Translations under genes and position numbers: made by a program | DNA from: an uncultured Oscillibacter sp. | GTDB taxonomy: Bacteria; Bacillota; Clostridia; Oscillospirales; Oscillospiraceae | NCBI GenBank assembly: GCA_910576865.1 | Contig: CAJTKE010000020.1 | Coordinates: forward strand, 1 to 48,524 | Reading direction: 5' to 3' | Length of the DNA: 48,524 nucleotides | Part shown: piece by piece, positions 15,190 to 23,180 of the stretch | How positions within the stretch are numbered: position 1 is the first letter of the stretch | Layout: every line of letters begins with the position of its first letter | The notes under the pieces: model-generated | Databases searched by the model: none | Told to the model about the DNA's origin: nothing | Seen by the model: only the letters and a program-made list of their open reading frames with translations

Positions 15190-15831
15190 TCAGCGTTTGC
15201 TGAGATCGCCGGAAAGTAATTGCCGCGCCACCTTGCGTCGAATGCGCTGCACGGCGTTGTCCACGGATTTTGGAGGCTTGTTCACCGCTTTTGCAATTTC
15301 CCTGCAAGAAAGACCGTCCAAATAGAACCCCAAAATCTTTGCTTCAAATTCGGACAACTGTTTCCGGACACCGGATAAGAGGGCTGCCGTGTGTTCCCTG
15401 TCGATCAGGAAATCTTCGGGATTACGCTGCGCCAAATTATTGGTCCCAGAGGTGAGGGGATTGCTGTCAAAATGGGAATCGTCCAAGGATAGCGATTGGT
15501 TGAGCGGCTGCTGCTTATCCCGCGCCGAGGCGCGGAGCACAGAGTAGAGACGGCTGCGGATACAGATCTCGGCAAAGGTGCGGAAGGACGCCTCTTTTCC
15601 GGCGTCGTATTCCCGGACGGCCGTAATCAGGCCTACCATGCCCTCCTGGGTGAGATCCTCGCTGTCGCCGCCCGCCAGAAAAAAGGGGCGGGCGCAAGTG
15701 CGGACCAAGCGGTTATACCGGGTGACAAGGGTTTCCTCCGCCAGACGGTTTCCAGCCGCGGCCAGAAGACACAGGGCCTCGTCCGGCTGCCGCTCCAGTT
15801 CCAGCACATCGTTCTCGTAAGTATTGCGCAT
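15190..15831 (-). CDS. sigH: RNA polymerase sigma factor SigH (Spo0H type)
   Basis: Sigma-70 family factor of 213 residues that in Firmicutes switches on early sporulation and stationary-phase genes. Region 2 is clear: LVTRYNRLVRTCARPFF, GDSEDLTQEGMVGLITAVREYD and the -10-recognition helix FRTFAEICIRSRLYSVLRAS. Region 4 shows SEFEAKILGFYLDGLSCREI with AKAVNKPPKSVDNAVQRI as the -35 helix-turn-helix. The ATG has no ribosome site and stands five bases after a consensus -10, so either the mRNA is leaderless or translation starts at a nearby internal codon such as GTG at VLELERQ (residue 9). It follows glmM by 65 bases. Confidence 0.92.
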   Translation of the reverse strand: MRNTYENDVLELERQPDEALCLLAAAGNRLAEETLVTRYNRLVRTCARPFFLAGGDSEDLTQEGMVGLITAVREYDAGKEASFRTFAEICIRSRLYSVLRASARDKQQPLNQSLSLDDSHFDSNPLTSGTNNLAQRNPEDFLIDREHTAALLSGVRKQLSEFEAKILGFYLDGLSCREIAKAVNKPPKSVDNAVQRIRRKVARQLLSGDLSKR

Positions 15832-15836
15832 GTTGT

Positions 15837-15866
15837 ATTATACCCATCTGCCAAGGAAAATGTCAA
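15837..15866 (-). promoter_or_regulatory. Consensus promoter of sigH (near-leaderless)
   Basis: TTGACA and TATAAT with an 18-base spacer on the minus strand. Only five bases separate the -10 from the annotated ATG, so transcription should begin at or within that codon. Confidence 0.8.
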
Positions 15867-15896
15867 GCAATTTATCAAAATAAACGGAAATTTTCC

Positions 15897-17255
15897 TTAA
15901 AACTTTAGTGATTTTATGAGACTAACCAGAGAATCGGCCGTTTTTTGTGCGATATCGGTCGTCTTGGCCTCCACCATGACCCGGATGAGGGCCTCCGTCC
16001 CCGAGGCGCGGACAAGTACGCGGCCCTCCCCGTTCAGGGCGGACTCCTCCCGCTTCACGGCCTCTTCCAGTTCCCGGGAGGCCATGATCTTCTCCTTCAC
16101 GCCGCCGCTGTGGGGAACTTCCACATTAACAAGGACCTGAGGATAGGAGGCGCAGACAGAGGCCAGCTCCGACGCCTTTTTCCCCGACCCGGCCAGGACC
16201 TGGAGGAACTGGAGGGCCGTCACCTGTCCGTCACCGGTGGTCTCCAGAGCGGTGAAGATGGTGTGCCCGGACTGCTCCCCGCCGATGCGGAAATCCCGGC
16301 GGAGCATTTCCTCCAGCACGTTCCGATCCCCCACGGCGGTGCAGGCCAGATCAATGCCATGATTGCGGCAGAACTCGTGGAGCCCCAGGTTGCTCATCAC
16401 CGTGGCCACGATGGCGTTCCCCCGGAGGACGCCCCGGCGCTTCATGTCCAGAGCGCAGACGGCCATGACCTTGTCCCCGTCGATGACGCCGCCCGCCTCG
16501 TCCACCAGGAGGCACCGGTCCGCGTCGCCGTCGAAAGCCACGCCGATGTCATAGCCCCCTTCCACCACCTGGGCGGACAGATCCTCCAGGTGGGTGGAGC
16601 CGCATTTGTCGTTGATGTTCACGCCGTCGGGAGTCCTGTGGAGGAAGACCGTATGGGCCTTGAACCGGCCGAAGAGCTCCGGAGCCGTGGCGCTGGCGGC
16701 GCCGTTGGCGCAGTCCACCAGGATGCGCAGGCCCGACAGGTCCGAGTCGATGGTGGACGCCACAAAGTCGATGTAATTCTGCTTGAGCCGCTTCATGCCA
16801 TGATGGCGGCGCCCCAGCTCCCCCCGGGTCTTGAAGTCCATGGGCTCAGCGGAGAGAATTTTCTCCTCCACCCGCTCCTCCAGCTCGTCGGGGAGCTTGT
16901 AGCCCTGGCTGTTGAAAACCTTGATGCCGTTGTGCTCATAGGGGTTGTGGGAGGCGGAGACCACGATGCCCGCGTCCGCCTTTTCCCGCCGGGTGAGATA
17001 GGCCACGGCGGGCGTGGGAATGTCCCCCACGGGCTTCACATCGCCGCCCACGGAGCAGAGGCCCGCGATCAGCGCCGCCTCCAGCATGTCGGAGGAGACG
17101 CGGGTGTCCTTGCCCAGGACCACCGTGGGACGCTGTCCCCCCTTTTCCTCCATCAAAACCGTTCCCACGGCCTGCCCGACCCGGAAGGCCAAGTCCGCCG
17201 TCAGGTTCTCTCCCACCACGCCCCGGATACCGTCGGTGCCAAATAATTTGCCCAT
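15897..17255 (-). CDS. glmM: Phosphoglucosamine mutase GlmM
   Basis: Interconverts glucosamine-6-phosphate and glucosamine-1-phosphate for UDP-GlcNAc and cell-wall synthesis. The 452 residues begin GKLFGTDGIRGVVGE. They contain the phospho-serine loop VSASHNPYEHNGIK (Ser102), the metal-binding DGDADR, the sugar-specificity GGEQSGH loop and the phosphate-binding RASGTEALIRVMVEA. I used the ATG at 17255, in line with the family N-terminus, over the longer frame. It starts four bases after the SdpI gene, so it belongs to the ruv transcript. No terminator is visible before the sigH promoter. Confidence 0.96.
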   Translation of the reverse strand: MGKLFGTDGIRGVVGENLTADLAFRVGQAVGTVLMEEKGGQRPTVVLGKDTRVSSDMLEAALIAGLCSVGGDVKPVGDIPTPAVAYLTRREKADAGIVVSASHNPYEHNGIKVFNSQGYKLPDELEERVEEKILSAEPMDFKTRGELGRRHHGMKRLKQNYIDFVASTIDSDLSGLRILVDCANGAASATAPELFGRFKAHTVFLHRTPDGVNINDKCGSTHLEDLSAQVVEGGYDIGVAFDGDADRCLLVDEAGGVIDGDKVMAVCALDMKRRGVLRGNAIVATVMSNLGLHEFCRNHGIDLACTAVGDRNVLEEMLRRDFRIGGEQSGHTIFTALETTGDGQVTALQFLQVLAGSGKKASELASVCASYPQVLVNVEVPHSGGVKEKIMASRELEEAVKREESALNGEGRVLVRASGTEALIRVMVEAKTTDIAQKTADSLVSLIKSLKF

Positions 17256-17259
17256 GAAT

Positions 17260-17649
17260 TCATACCCTCTTTCTTCCAAAATCGTCAAATTCCCGTTTCA
17301 GCGCCCGCTCCGTGGCGGGAATCACCGCCAGAAACGGGACCATTTGAAAACCAGTTAAAATCAGGCCGAAATGCCCGACCGTGTCGACTTCCCGTCCAAA
17401 CAGAAAAGCCATCCACACCAGGGAGACCGCCAGCACCGGCCGGCCCGCCCGGACCCAGAAGCGCCCGCTGTAACGCTGGGCAAATTCCCAGGTCTGCCGG
17501 TTCCGCATGGAGCGGGCCGTGCGGTAGCCATAGCCGGTATTGATCTCCCCCGGCGGATTTTTCGCAAAGCTCCGTCCCAGGAGAAGCATGCTCCCGGGAA
17601 TCAGCAGGGCGGTTGCCAGCATGAACAGCCAGAACAAAAACTCCGTCAT
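17260..17649 (-). CDS. SdpI/YhfL family membrane protein
   Basis: A 129-residue integral membrane protein with hydrophobic segments at about 4-26, 66-86 and 92-110. The core NTGYGYRTARSMRNRQTWEFAQRYSGRF is the SdpI/YhfL motif (seen as NTGYGYRTARSM and WEFAQRYSGR). In Bacillus, SdpI gives immunity to the SdpC toxin and signals to an autorepressor, but most family members have no toxin nearby and none is seen here. The ATG overlaps the TGA of the upstream ATPase gene (ATGA) and has GGAGGAAA. Role in this operon unknown. Confidence 0.83.
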   Translation of the reverse strand: MTEFLFWLFMLATALLIPGSMLLLGRSFAKNPPGEINTGYGYRTARSMRNRQTWEFAQRYSGRFWVRAGRPVLAVSLVWMAFLFGREVDTVGHFGLILTGFQMVPFLAVIPATERALKREFDDFGRKRV

Positions 17650-18401
17650 ATTTCCTCCTCCAGAAGATACCGCAGCATCCGCTCCGGATCGTCCAGGAAG
17701 CGCTTTGTCAATTGGTAATGCTCCGTTTCCCGGTACTCCACCGGACGGATGCCGTTTTCGCTCAGCTCGTAGATCCTGGCCTTGGGAAACGCCATCAGGA
17801 TCGGCGAATGGGTGGCCACGATGAATTGGGAATCCTCTTTGACCAACAGGTCCATCTCTCCCATCAGCGTCAAAAGGCGGGAGGGCGACAGAGCCGCCTC
17901 CGGCTCGTCCAGGAGGTACAGCCCCTTCCCGCCGAAACGGTTCTGCACCAGGGCCAGGAAACTCTCCCCGTGGGACTGGCAATGCAGAGAAACTCCGCCG
18001 TAGCTGTCGATGAGCCTTGGCGCGAAGGACGGCGCCTCGTCCAGCTCATCGATGTTGGTGGCCACGTTGTAAAAGCTCTCCGCCCGGAGGAAGAAGCCGT
18101 CCTTCGGATACCGCTTCCGGGCAGGGGTCAGGTACTCTCCCAGGATGGAATGGGTCGCCCGGGTGGAAAAGCTGAAATTCCGGGTGCCGCCCTCCGGGTT
18201 GAAGCCGCAGGCCACGGCGATGCCCTCCAGCAAGGTGGACTTCCCCGTCCCATTCTCCCCCACCAGGAAGGTGACGGGCCGGTCGAGCTCCAGGACGTTC
18301 TTTTCCATCAAATATTGTACCGGCCCCAGCCGCCGGAGCCAGCTTCCCTCCGGCAGCTCCCGGCGGAGGCGGACGGAGGACAGGTATCCAGGCCCGCTCA
18401 C
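17646..18401 (-). CDS. AAA/ABC-type ATPase (OLD/RecF-like single-domain)
   Basis: A 251-residue ATPase with Walker A GENGTGKST (about 48-56), an SHGES signature-like segment, Walker B YLLDEPEAALSP and a switch histidine in FIVATHSPIL. This is the compact ABC-ATPase fold of OLD-, RecF- and SbcC-related proteins, with no coiled coil and no nuclease domain. The sequence ends RMLRYLLEEEI. It overlaps ruvB by four bases (ATGA) and the SdpI gene by four. The family is widespread and mostly uncharacterised; some members act in DNA repair or defence. Coupling to ruvB hints at repair, but defence is not supported by the neighbours. Confidence 0.85.
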   Translation of the reverse strand: MSGPGYLSSVRLRRELPEGSWLRRLGPVQYLMEKNVLELDRPVTFLVGENGTGKSTLLEGIAVACGFNPEGGTRNFSFSTRATHSILGEYLTPARKRYPKDGFFLRAESFYNVATNIDELDEAPSFAPRLIDSYGGVSLHCQSHGESFLALVQNRFGGKGLYLLDEPEAALSPSRLLTLMGEMDLLVKEDSQFIVATHSPILMAFPKARIYELSENGIRPVEYRETEHYQLTKRFLDDPERMLRYLLEEEI

Positions 18402-19459
18402 AGCGTCAGCTGCTCCATGGCGCTCTCCGGAGCCGCGCCGCCGGGGATAGACCTGTGCAAATGCTGATACGCCTTCCGCGTCACGCAGCGCCCTCGGGGC
18501 GTCCGGGTCAGGAAGCCCAGCTGCATCAGATAGGGTTCGTAGACGTCCTCCAGGGTGACGGACTCCTCCCCGATGGTGGCCGCCAGGGTCTCCAGGCCCA
18601 CCGGCCCGCCGCCGTAGTTGTCGATGATGGCCTCCATCATCCTCCGGTCCACCGGGTCCAGGCCCAGATCGTCGATCTCCAGGGCGCAGAGGGCTTGGTC
18701 CGCCACCTCCTTGGTGATCATGCCGCCGGCCCGGACCTGGGCGAAATCCCGGACCCGGCGGAGCATCCGGTTTGCGATGCGGGGGGTGCCCCGGGACCGG
18801 CGGGCAATCTCAATGGCCCCCTCCGGCACGATGTCCACATTCAATATCCCGGCGGAGCGGAAGACGATGCCCGCCAGCTCCTCCGGCGTGTAGAGCTCCA
18901 GCCGCAGCGTCACACCGAAGCGGTCCCGCAGGGGCGCGGAGAGCTGGCCCGCCCGGGTGGTGGCCCCGATGAGGGTGAACCTCGGCAGGTCCAGCCGGAT
19001 GGAATTGGCGGAGGGGCCCTTCCCCACGATGATGTCCAGAGCGTAGTCCTCCATGGCGGGATAGAGGATTTCCTCCACCGAGCGGTTCAGCCGGTGTATC
19101 TCGTCCACGAAGAGGATGTCCCCCTCGTTCAAATTGGTCAGCAGCGCCGCCAAGTCCCCGGGCTTCTCAATGGCGGGACCGGAGGTGATGCGGATGTTGA
19201 CCCCCATTTCCTGGGCGATGATGCCCGCCAGGGTGGTCTTGCCCAGGCCCGGAGGGCCGTGGAGCAGCACGTGGTCCAGGGCCTCCTCCCGCTTCCGGGC
19301 GGCTTCGATGAAGATGGAGAGGTTCTCCTTGACCTTCTCCTGGCCGATATACTCCCGCAGGCTCTTGGGCCGGAGGGAGCCCTCCTGGGCGTCCTCCTGA
19401 AGGAAGGTCTTGGCCACAATGGGCTCCTCATAGATATCGCTGCCAAAGTCGATGCTCAA
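18398..19459 (-). CDS. ruvB: Holliday junction branch migration ATPase RuvB
   Basis: Hexameric motor that drives branch migration with RuvA. The 353 residues have the RuvB N-terminus (SLRPKSLREYIGQEKVKENL), Walker A HGPPGLGKTTLA, Walker B LFVDEIHRLNR, sensor 1 FTLIGATTRAG with APLRDRFG, sensor 2 RGTPRIANRMLRRVRDFA and a C-terminal winged helix with RTPRGRCVT. The start codon is TTG at 19459, with GGATGTGAG upstream, since the family N-terminus begins there. It sits between a small membrane protein and the AAA ATPase in the ruvC-to-glmM transcript. Confidence 0.97.
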   Translation of the reverse strand: MSIDFGSDIYEEPIVAKTFLQEDAQEGSLRPKSLREYIGQEKVKENLSIFIEAARKREEALDHVLLHGPPGLGKTTLAGIIAQEMGVNIRITSGPAIEKPGDLAALLTNLNEGDILFVDEIHRLNRSVEEILYPAMEDYALDIIVGKGPSANSIRLDLPRFTLIGATTRAGQLSAPLRDRFGVTLRLELYTPEELAGIVFRSAGILNVDIVPEGAIEIARRSRGTPRIANRMLRRVRDFAQVRAGGMITKEVADQALCALEIDDLGLDPVDRRMMEAIIDNYGGGPVGLETLAATIGEESVTLEDVYEPYLMQLGFLTRTPRGRCVTRKAYQHLHRSIPGGAAPESAMEQLTL

Positions 19460-19493
19460 ACGCTCACATCCTTTATCGGGTATTGGGGAAACG

Positions 19494-19709
19494 TCACCGC
19501 ACGATGATGCCGCCCACGATGAGGGTCAGCACCGTCACACCCAGCAGGCAGCCCACGGCCGCCAGCCAGCGCTGGGCCCTGGCCTGATACCGCTCCGCCT
19601 CTTCGGGTTCCAGGTTCCGGTTGTTCAGGAGGCGGCAGTACTTTCCAAAGCGGAACATCCCGAAGATGCTCCCCAGAAAGCCAATGGCGACCAAATTGGA
19701 TATGATCAC
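19494..19709 (-). CDS. Small membrane protein, two transmembrane segments
   Basis: A 71-residue protein with two hydrophobic segments (about 2-20, IISNLVAIGFLGSIFGMF, and 49-70, AAVGCLLGVTVLTLIVGGI) joined by a charged cytoplasmic-type loop (LLNNRNLEPEEAERYQARAQR). No family recognised. The downstream ruvB begins 34 bases later and the upstream DUF6054-like gene ends 13 bases before. Real gene judged by codon use, tight operon spacing and a hydrophobic pattern that shadow frames rarely give. Confidence 0.65.
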   Translation of the reverse strand: MIISNLVAIGFLGSIFGMFRFGKYCRLLNNRNLEPEEAERYQARAQRWLAAVGCLLGVTVLTLIVGGIIVR

Positions 19710-19722
19710 AGCACACCTCCCT

Positions 19723-20055
19723 CTACAGCCGCTCGGCCAGCTTCCGCACTTCGTCCAGGAAAAATTCCTCGCTCCAGGTGTTCAGCTTGAAGAACACCCC
19801 CTGACTCCCTCCGGCGGCAATGGCGGAGAGAAACAGCTCCTTTTCCTTCCCCAGCAGGGTCAGGGTCAGGCTGAGCCGGTTTCCCCCGCTCAGGCTGTAG
19901 CGCTCATATACCCGAACCGCGCAGCGGACCTCTCCGGCGGAGAAATCACTGCCCTCCTCAAAGCTGGCGGAGGCGCTGCCATTGAGGATTCCTTCGTGCA
20001 AGCGGCTCAAAACAGCGTCAAAATTCCCCTGGAACCGGCGTTCATACTTTGCCAT
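19723..20055 (-). CDS. DUF6054-like small conserved protein
   Basis: A 110-residue soluble protein, MAKYERRFQGNFDAVLSRL, then GSASASFEEGSDFSAGEVRC, a strand pair RVYERYSLSGGNRLSLTL, and IAAGGSQGVFFKLNTWSEE. I match it to the DUF6054 family from memory of this pattern; function unknown in that family. It has GGGAG upstream of the ATG and starts 55 bases after ruvA. It lies between ruvA and ruvB, which are adjacent in most bacteria. Confidence 0.65.
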   Translation of the reverse strand: MAKYERRFQGNFDAVLSRLHEGILNGSASASFEEGSDFSAGEVRCAVRVYERYSLSGGNRLSLTLTLLGKEKELFLSAIAAGGSQGVFFKLNTWSEEFFLDEVRKLAERL

Positions 20056-20110
20056 AGGTCATTACTCCCGTAAAGTCATTTTACTGTACAGATATTGGCA
20101 CTCTCTTTTT

Positions 20111-20716
20111 TTAAAGTTTTGCCATGCGCTTCAGGCCCTGCCGGATGATCTCTTCCAACGGCTGGCTCATATCCAGGCCCTTCAGCGCCATGGAAACCTC
20201 CTGGCTGGAGTAGCCCAGCACCCCCAGGGCCTGAGCCGCCTCCGCGGCCTTGCTGCCGAACACCGCAGGCGCGGGCGTGCCCCTGCCGCCGGAAAAATCC
20301 AGCCCCGCGGCGGATTCCTTGGCCATCTTGTCCTTCAGCTCCAGGATGATGCGCTGGGCGATCTTCTTTCCCACACCCGGCGCCGCCGTCAGGGTCTTCT
20401 CGTCCCCGGTGACGATGGCCAGCGCCAGGGACTCCGGCGTTCCGGAGGACAGGATGGCCAGCGCGGCCTTCGGTCCCACGCCGGAGACGCCGATCAGCAG
20501 CTTGAAGCTGTTCAGCTCGCTCTGAGAGGCGAAGCCGTACAGCTCAAACACGTTTTCCGCTACATTCAAATAGGTGTAAAGCCTTTTCCGCTGTCCCTTT
20601 TTCAGGGTGGCCAGCGTGGTGTTGGTGGTCTTGCAGGCATAGCCCACGCCACCGCAGTCGATCACCGCCAGGTAGGGCAGAATCTCCGCCACCGTACCGT
20701 CCAGATAGTAAAACAT
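20111..20716 (-). CDS. ruvA: Holliday junction DNA-binding protein RuvA
   Basis: Binds four-way junctions and loads RuvB. The 201 residues show the N-terminal OB fold (MFYYLDGTVAEILPYLAVID, VGYACKTTNTTLA), the first helix-hairpin-helix LIGVSGVGPKAALAILS, the second TAAPGVGKKIAQRIILELKD, a flexible linker and the C-terminal domain III (EAAQALGVLGYSSQEVSMAL) that contacts RuvB. Located 16 bases after ruvC. Confidence 0.96.
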   Translation of the reverse strand: MFYYLDGTVAEILPYLAVIDCGGVGYACKTTNTTLATLKKGQRKRLYTYLNVAENVFELYGFASQSELNSFKLLIGVSGVGPKAALAILSSGTPESLALAIVTGDEKTLTAAPGVGKKIAQRIILELKDKMAKESAAGLDFSGGRGTPAPAVFGSKAAEAAQALGVLGYSSQEVSMALKGLDMSQPLEEIIRQGLKRMAKL

Positions 20717-20732
20717 AAGGCCGTTCCTTTCG

Positions 20733-21242
20733 TCAGATGGTCATGGGGACGTCCCGGTCCTGGGGCAGCCGGGAGGAAAAACTCCGGGCATGGCACAGGG
20801 CCAGAGCCAGGGCGTCGGCGGCGTCGTCGGGCCGGGGAACCTTCTGCAGCTTCAAAAGCCGCCGGGTCATGTCCATCACCTGCCGCTTTTCCGCCTTGCC
20901 GTAGCCTGTCACCGCCAGCTTCACCTGGGAAGGGGTGTATTCGTACAGGGGTACGCCGCACTTTTCCGCAGCGTAGAGCAGCACTCCCCTGCCGTGGGCC
21001 ACGGCGATGCCAGTGGTGATATTGGTGTTGAAAAACAGTTCCTCGATGGAGATGACGTCGGGCTTCAGCTGGCCGATCAGCTCCTCCATATCGGTCCCGA
21101 TCTGATAGAGCCTCCGGCTCAGAGGGAGACCCGCCGGAGTGGTGATGGCCCCGTAGGTCACCATCCGCGTCTGTCCCCGCTCCGCCTCCACCAAGCCGAA
21201 GCCGATGGTGGCGAAGCCGGGGTCAATGCCTAGTATCCGCAT
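20733..21242 (-). CDS. ruvC: Crossover junction endodeoxyribonuclease RuvC
   Basis: Resolves Holliday junctions by symmetric nicking. The 169 residues begin MRILGIDPGFATIGFG with catalytic Asp7; further acidic residues lie in VISIEELFFNTN (about 68-69) and in PRPDDAADALALAL near the end. I used the ATG at 21242, preceded by AAAGGGG, because the catalytic aspartate must lie at residue 7; the longer frame adds promoter sequence. First gene of the long ruv transcript. Confidence 0.96.
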   Translation of the reverse strand: MRILGIDPGFATIGFGLVEAERGQTRMVTYGAITTPAGLPLSRRLYQIGTDMEELIGQLKPDVISIEELFFNTNITTGIAVAHGRGVLLYAAEKCGVPLYEYTPSQVKLAVTGYGKAEKRQVMDMTRRLLKLQKVPRPDDAADALALALCHARSFSSRLPQDRDVPMTI

Positions 21243-21273
21243 AGTCCGCCCCTTTCGGCTTGCATTCTCAGTC

Positions 21274-21302
21274 AGTATAGCAAATTTGGCCGGATTGCGC
21301 AA
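21274..21302 (-). promoter_or_regulatory. SigA promoter of the ruvC operon
   Basis: TTGCGC and TATACT with a 17-base spacer on the minus strand, 32 bases before the ruvC start. I see no obvious LexA or DinR box overlapping it. Confidence 0.7.
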
Positions 21303-21313
21303 CAGGGAAAATA

Positions 21314-21335
21314 GGCGCTGCCAAACGGCAGCGCC
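21314..21335 (-). terminator. Intrinsic terminator of xerD
   Basis: Perfect nine-base arms (GGCGCTGCC) around a four-base loop, followed on the minus strand by TATTTTCCC. It lies between the xerD stop and the ruvC promoter. Confidence 0.83.
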
Positions 21336-21358
21336 TTTCTGATGTACGTTTTATGCCC

Positions 21359-22237
21359 TTATGCCCTCGGATGGGCCTTCTGATAGACGTCCTTCAAGTG
21401 TCCCTTCACCACGTGGGTGTAAATCTGGGTGGAGGAGATATCCGCGTGGCCCAGCATTTCCTGGATGGAGCGGAGATCCGCGCCGTTCTCCAGCAGGTGA
21501 GCCGCGAAGGAGTGCCGCAGAGTGTGGGGCGTGATCTCCTTCTCGATGCCCGCCTTCTCCTGGTAATATTTGATGATCTTCCAGAAGCCCTGGCGGCTCA
21601 TCCGCTCACCGTTCATGTTGACAAACAGGGCGGTCTCCTCCGGATCGGACACCAGCTGGGGACGAATTTTCCACACGTAGTCCTGCAAAGCCTTCACCGC
21701 CGTGCGGTACAGGGGGATGATCCGCTCCTTGCCCCTGCTGGAGCAGTGAATCAGCCCGGCGGCCAGATTCAGGTCGTCCAGGTCCAGGGTGATCAGCTCG
21801 CTGACCCGGATGCCGGTGGCGTACAGCAGCTCCAGCATGGCGTGATCCCGAAAGCCCTTGGCATCCACACACCGGGGCTGCTCCAGGAACAGGTCCACCT
21901 CCTTGGAGGTGAGAATTTCCGGATATTTTCGCTCCACCTTGGCGGCGGAGACACCCTTGGCGGGATTGGTTTTCACCTTGCCGCTGAAAAGCTGGAAGTT
22001 GTAAAAGGATTTCACGGAGGCCAGAAAACGGGTGACGGAGGCGGCGGATTTGCCCCGGCTCAGCATCCAGTCCATATAGGACTGGACCGTCTCGGCGGTG
22101 GCCTCCAGCAGGCCGGGGCCCCGGACCTTCAGATAGTCCGAAAACTGGTTCACGTCCCGGAGGTAGGAGGCGACCGTATTCTGGGAAGCGTGCTTCTCTC
22201 TCACCAGATATTCTCCGTAACGTACGATCTCATCCAT
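21359..22237 (-). CDS. xerD: Tyrosine recombinase XerD
   Basis: Site-specific recombinase that resolves chromosome dimers at dif. The 292 residues have a SAM-like core-binding domain (about 1-90) and a catalytic domain with all six expected residues: Arg144 (TGIRVSEL), Lys170 (SRGKERIIP), His238 and Arg241 (HTLRHSFA), His264 (LGHADIS) and Tyr273 (IYTHV). ATG start with GAAGGGAA upstream. Placement next to spoIIM mirrors the spoIIM-fur-xerD region of Bacillus, which supports XerD rather than a phage integrase. A dif site is not expected here and none was seen. Confidence 0.92.
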   Translation of the reverse strand: MDEIVRYGEYLVREKHASQNTVASYLRDVNQFSDYLKVRGPGLLEATAETVQSYMDWMLSRGKSAASVTRFLASVKSFYNFQLFSGKVKTNPAKGVSAAKVERKYPEILTSKEVDLFLEQPRCVDAKGFRDHAMLELLYATGIRVSELITLDLDDLNLAAGLIHCSSRGKERIIPLYRTAVKALQDYVWKIRPQLVSDPEETALFVNMNGERMSRQGFWKIIKYYQEKAGIEKEITPHTLRHSFAAHLLENGADLRSIQEMLGHADISSTQIYTHVVKGHLKDVYQKAHPRA

Positions 22238-22293
22238 GATGTTCCCTTCTCTCTTTTCCAATCTCACCGGCCAAAAAGCCGCTCTCATCTTCA

Positions 22294-22905
22294 TCACGTC
22301 AGCATTCGCTCCAGGAGCTGCCGCAAAAACCAGGGCGTCAGCATCAAGTCGGCGCACATCCCCGCCAGCAGTGCTCCGGAGAGCACCGCCAAGCGCCTCC
22401 ACCACTCCCGGCCATAGTCAACGGGAGCGGCCCGCCGCCCCTTTCCAAAGCCAAAGGAGAGACACGCCAAAGCCATGGAACGCTCCAGGGACGGAACCGC
22501 CAGGAGAAAATAGCAGGGCAGCGTCACCGCGCAGCGGAGGCCGAACACTGCCAGGGCCAGCAGAACTCCATCAGGGCCGAAAGCCGCCGTGAAGCAGCAG
22601 ACGGAAAAGGACAGGAAGAAACCGAACGCACCGGTGAGCAGCGGCAAGAGCAGGACGCCGATGGAGGCGAAGCCCAGCAGGAAAGCGGACAGCGGATAGC
22701 GAAAATAGAGCAGGGCGGCCGACAGCGCCGTCCGGGAGGCCGGGTCCTCCTGTTCCACCTTCAGGAAATCCGTCAAATACCGGGACAGCTCATCTCCGGC
22801 GGCGTCCGGAACATGTCTGGAAAAAACCTGTCCCAAAATGATGCCGGAGAAAAAGAACAGCGCCAGAAACAGGAGGCGGAACAGCTGCCGCCTCCACTCC
22901 GCCAT
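22294..22905 (-). CDS. spoIIM: Stage II sporulation protein M (SpoIIM)
   Basis: Polytopic membrane protein of the SpoIIM family, in Bacillus a member of the SpoIID-IIM-IIP peptidoglycan machine that drives engulfment. The 203 residues have hydrophobic segments at about 11-27, 70-92, 95-118, 121-143 and a C-terminal one near 178-195. The SALLYFRYPLSAFLLGFASIG stretch is typical of the family, here given only in part as YFRYPLSAFLLGF. ATG at 22905 chosen because GGAGGAG precedes it; TTG at 22926 is possible. The position directly upstream of xerD supports the call. Two candidate promoters lie upstream. Confidence 0.85.
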   Translation of the reverse strand: MAEWRRQLFRLLFLALFFFSGIILGQVFSRHVPDAAGDELSRYLTDFLKVEQEDPASRTALSAALLYFRYPLSAFLLGFASIGVLLLPLLTGAFGFFLSFSVCCFTAAFGPDGVLLALAVFGLRCAVTLPCYFLLAVPSLERSMALACLSFGFGKGRRAAPVDYGREWWRRLAVLSGALLAGMCADLMLTPWFLRQLLERMLT

Positions 22906-22944
22906 CTCCCGACTCCTCCAGTTCAAACCGCCTCACCTCACCGC

Positions 22945-22973
22945 ATCTTATGAGCGCCGGGGGCGGCATATAC
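22945..22973 (-). promoter_or_regulatory. SigE-like candidate promoter of spoIIM
   Basis: GTATATG, 14 bases, then CATAAGAT on the minus strand, compared with the Bacillus SigE pattern of an ATA-containing -35, 14 bases, CATACANT. Partial match only, but spoIIM is SigE-dependent in Bacillus. Confidence 0.4.
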
Positions 22974-23080
22974 GTGTTCTGGAAAAAGCCGGGAAATTCG
23001 ACGGCAGATAAGAAAACACCCTTCCGCCGGTGAGGGCAGGGAAGAAGGTGCGCAACCGCGTAATTTTTATTTGCATTCAT

Positions 23081-23109
23081 AATATAGCGCATTTTCCATC
23101 AATTCGCAA
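23081..23109 (-). promoter_or_regulatory. SigA-type promoter of spoIIM-xerD
   Basis: TTGCGA and TATATT with a 17-base spacer on the minus strand. It predicts a leader of about 170 bases before spoIIM. Confidence 0.55.
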
Positions 23110-23154
23110 GGTGTTTCCGGGAAAAAGCATTTTTTTGGGAGTTATGACAAAATA

Positions 23155-23180
23155 TTATGTAAACTATGTTATGTAAACTT
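23155..23180. repeat. Short direct repeat TTATGTAAACT
   Basis: Two perfect 11-base copies 15 bases apart in an AT-rich stretch bordering the GC-rich segment. Could be a protein-binding site or element edge. Confidence 0.4.
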
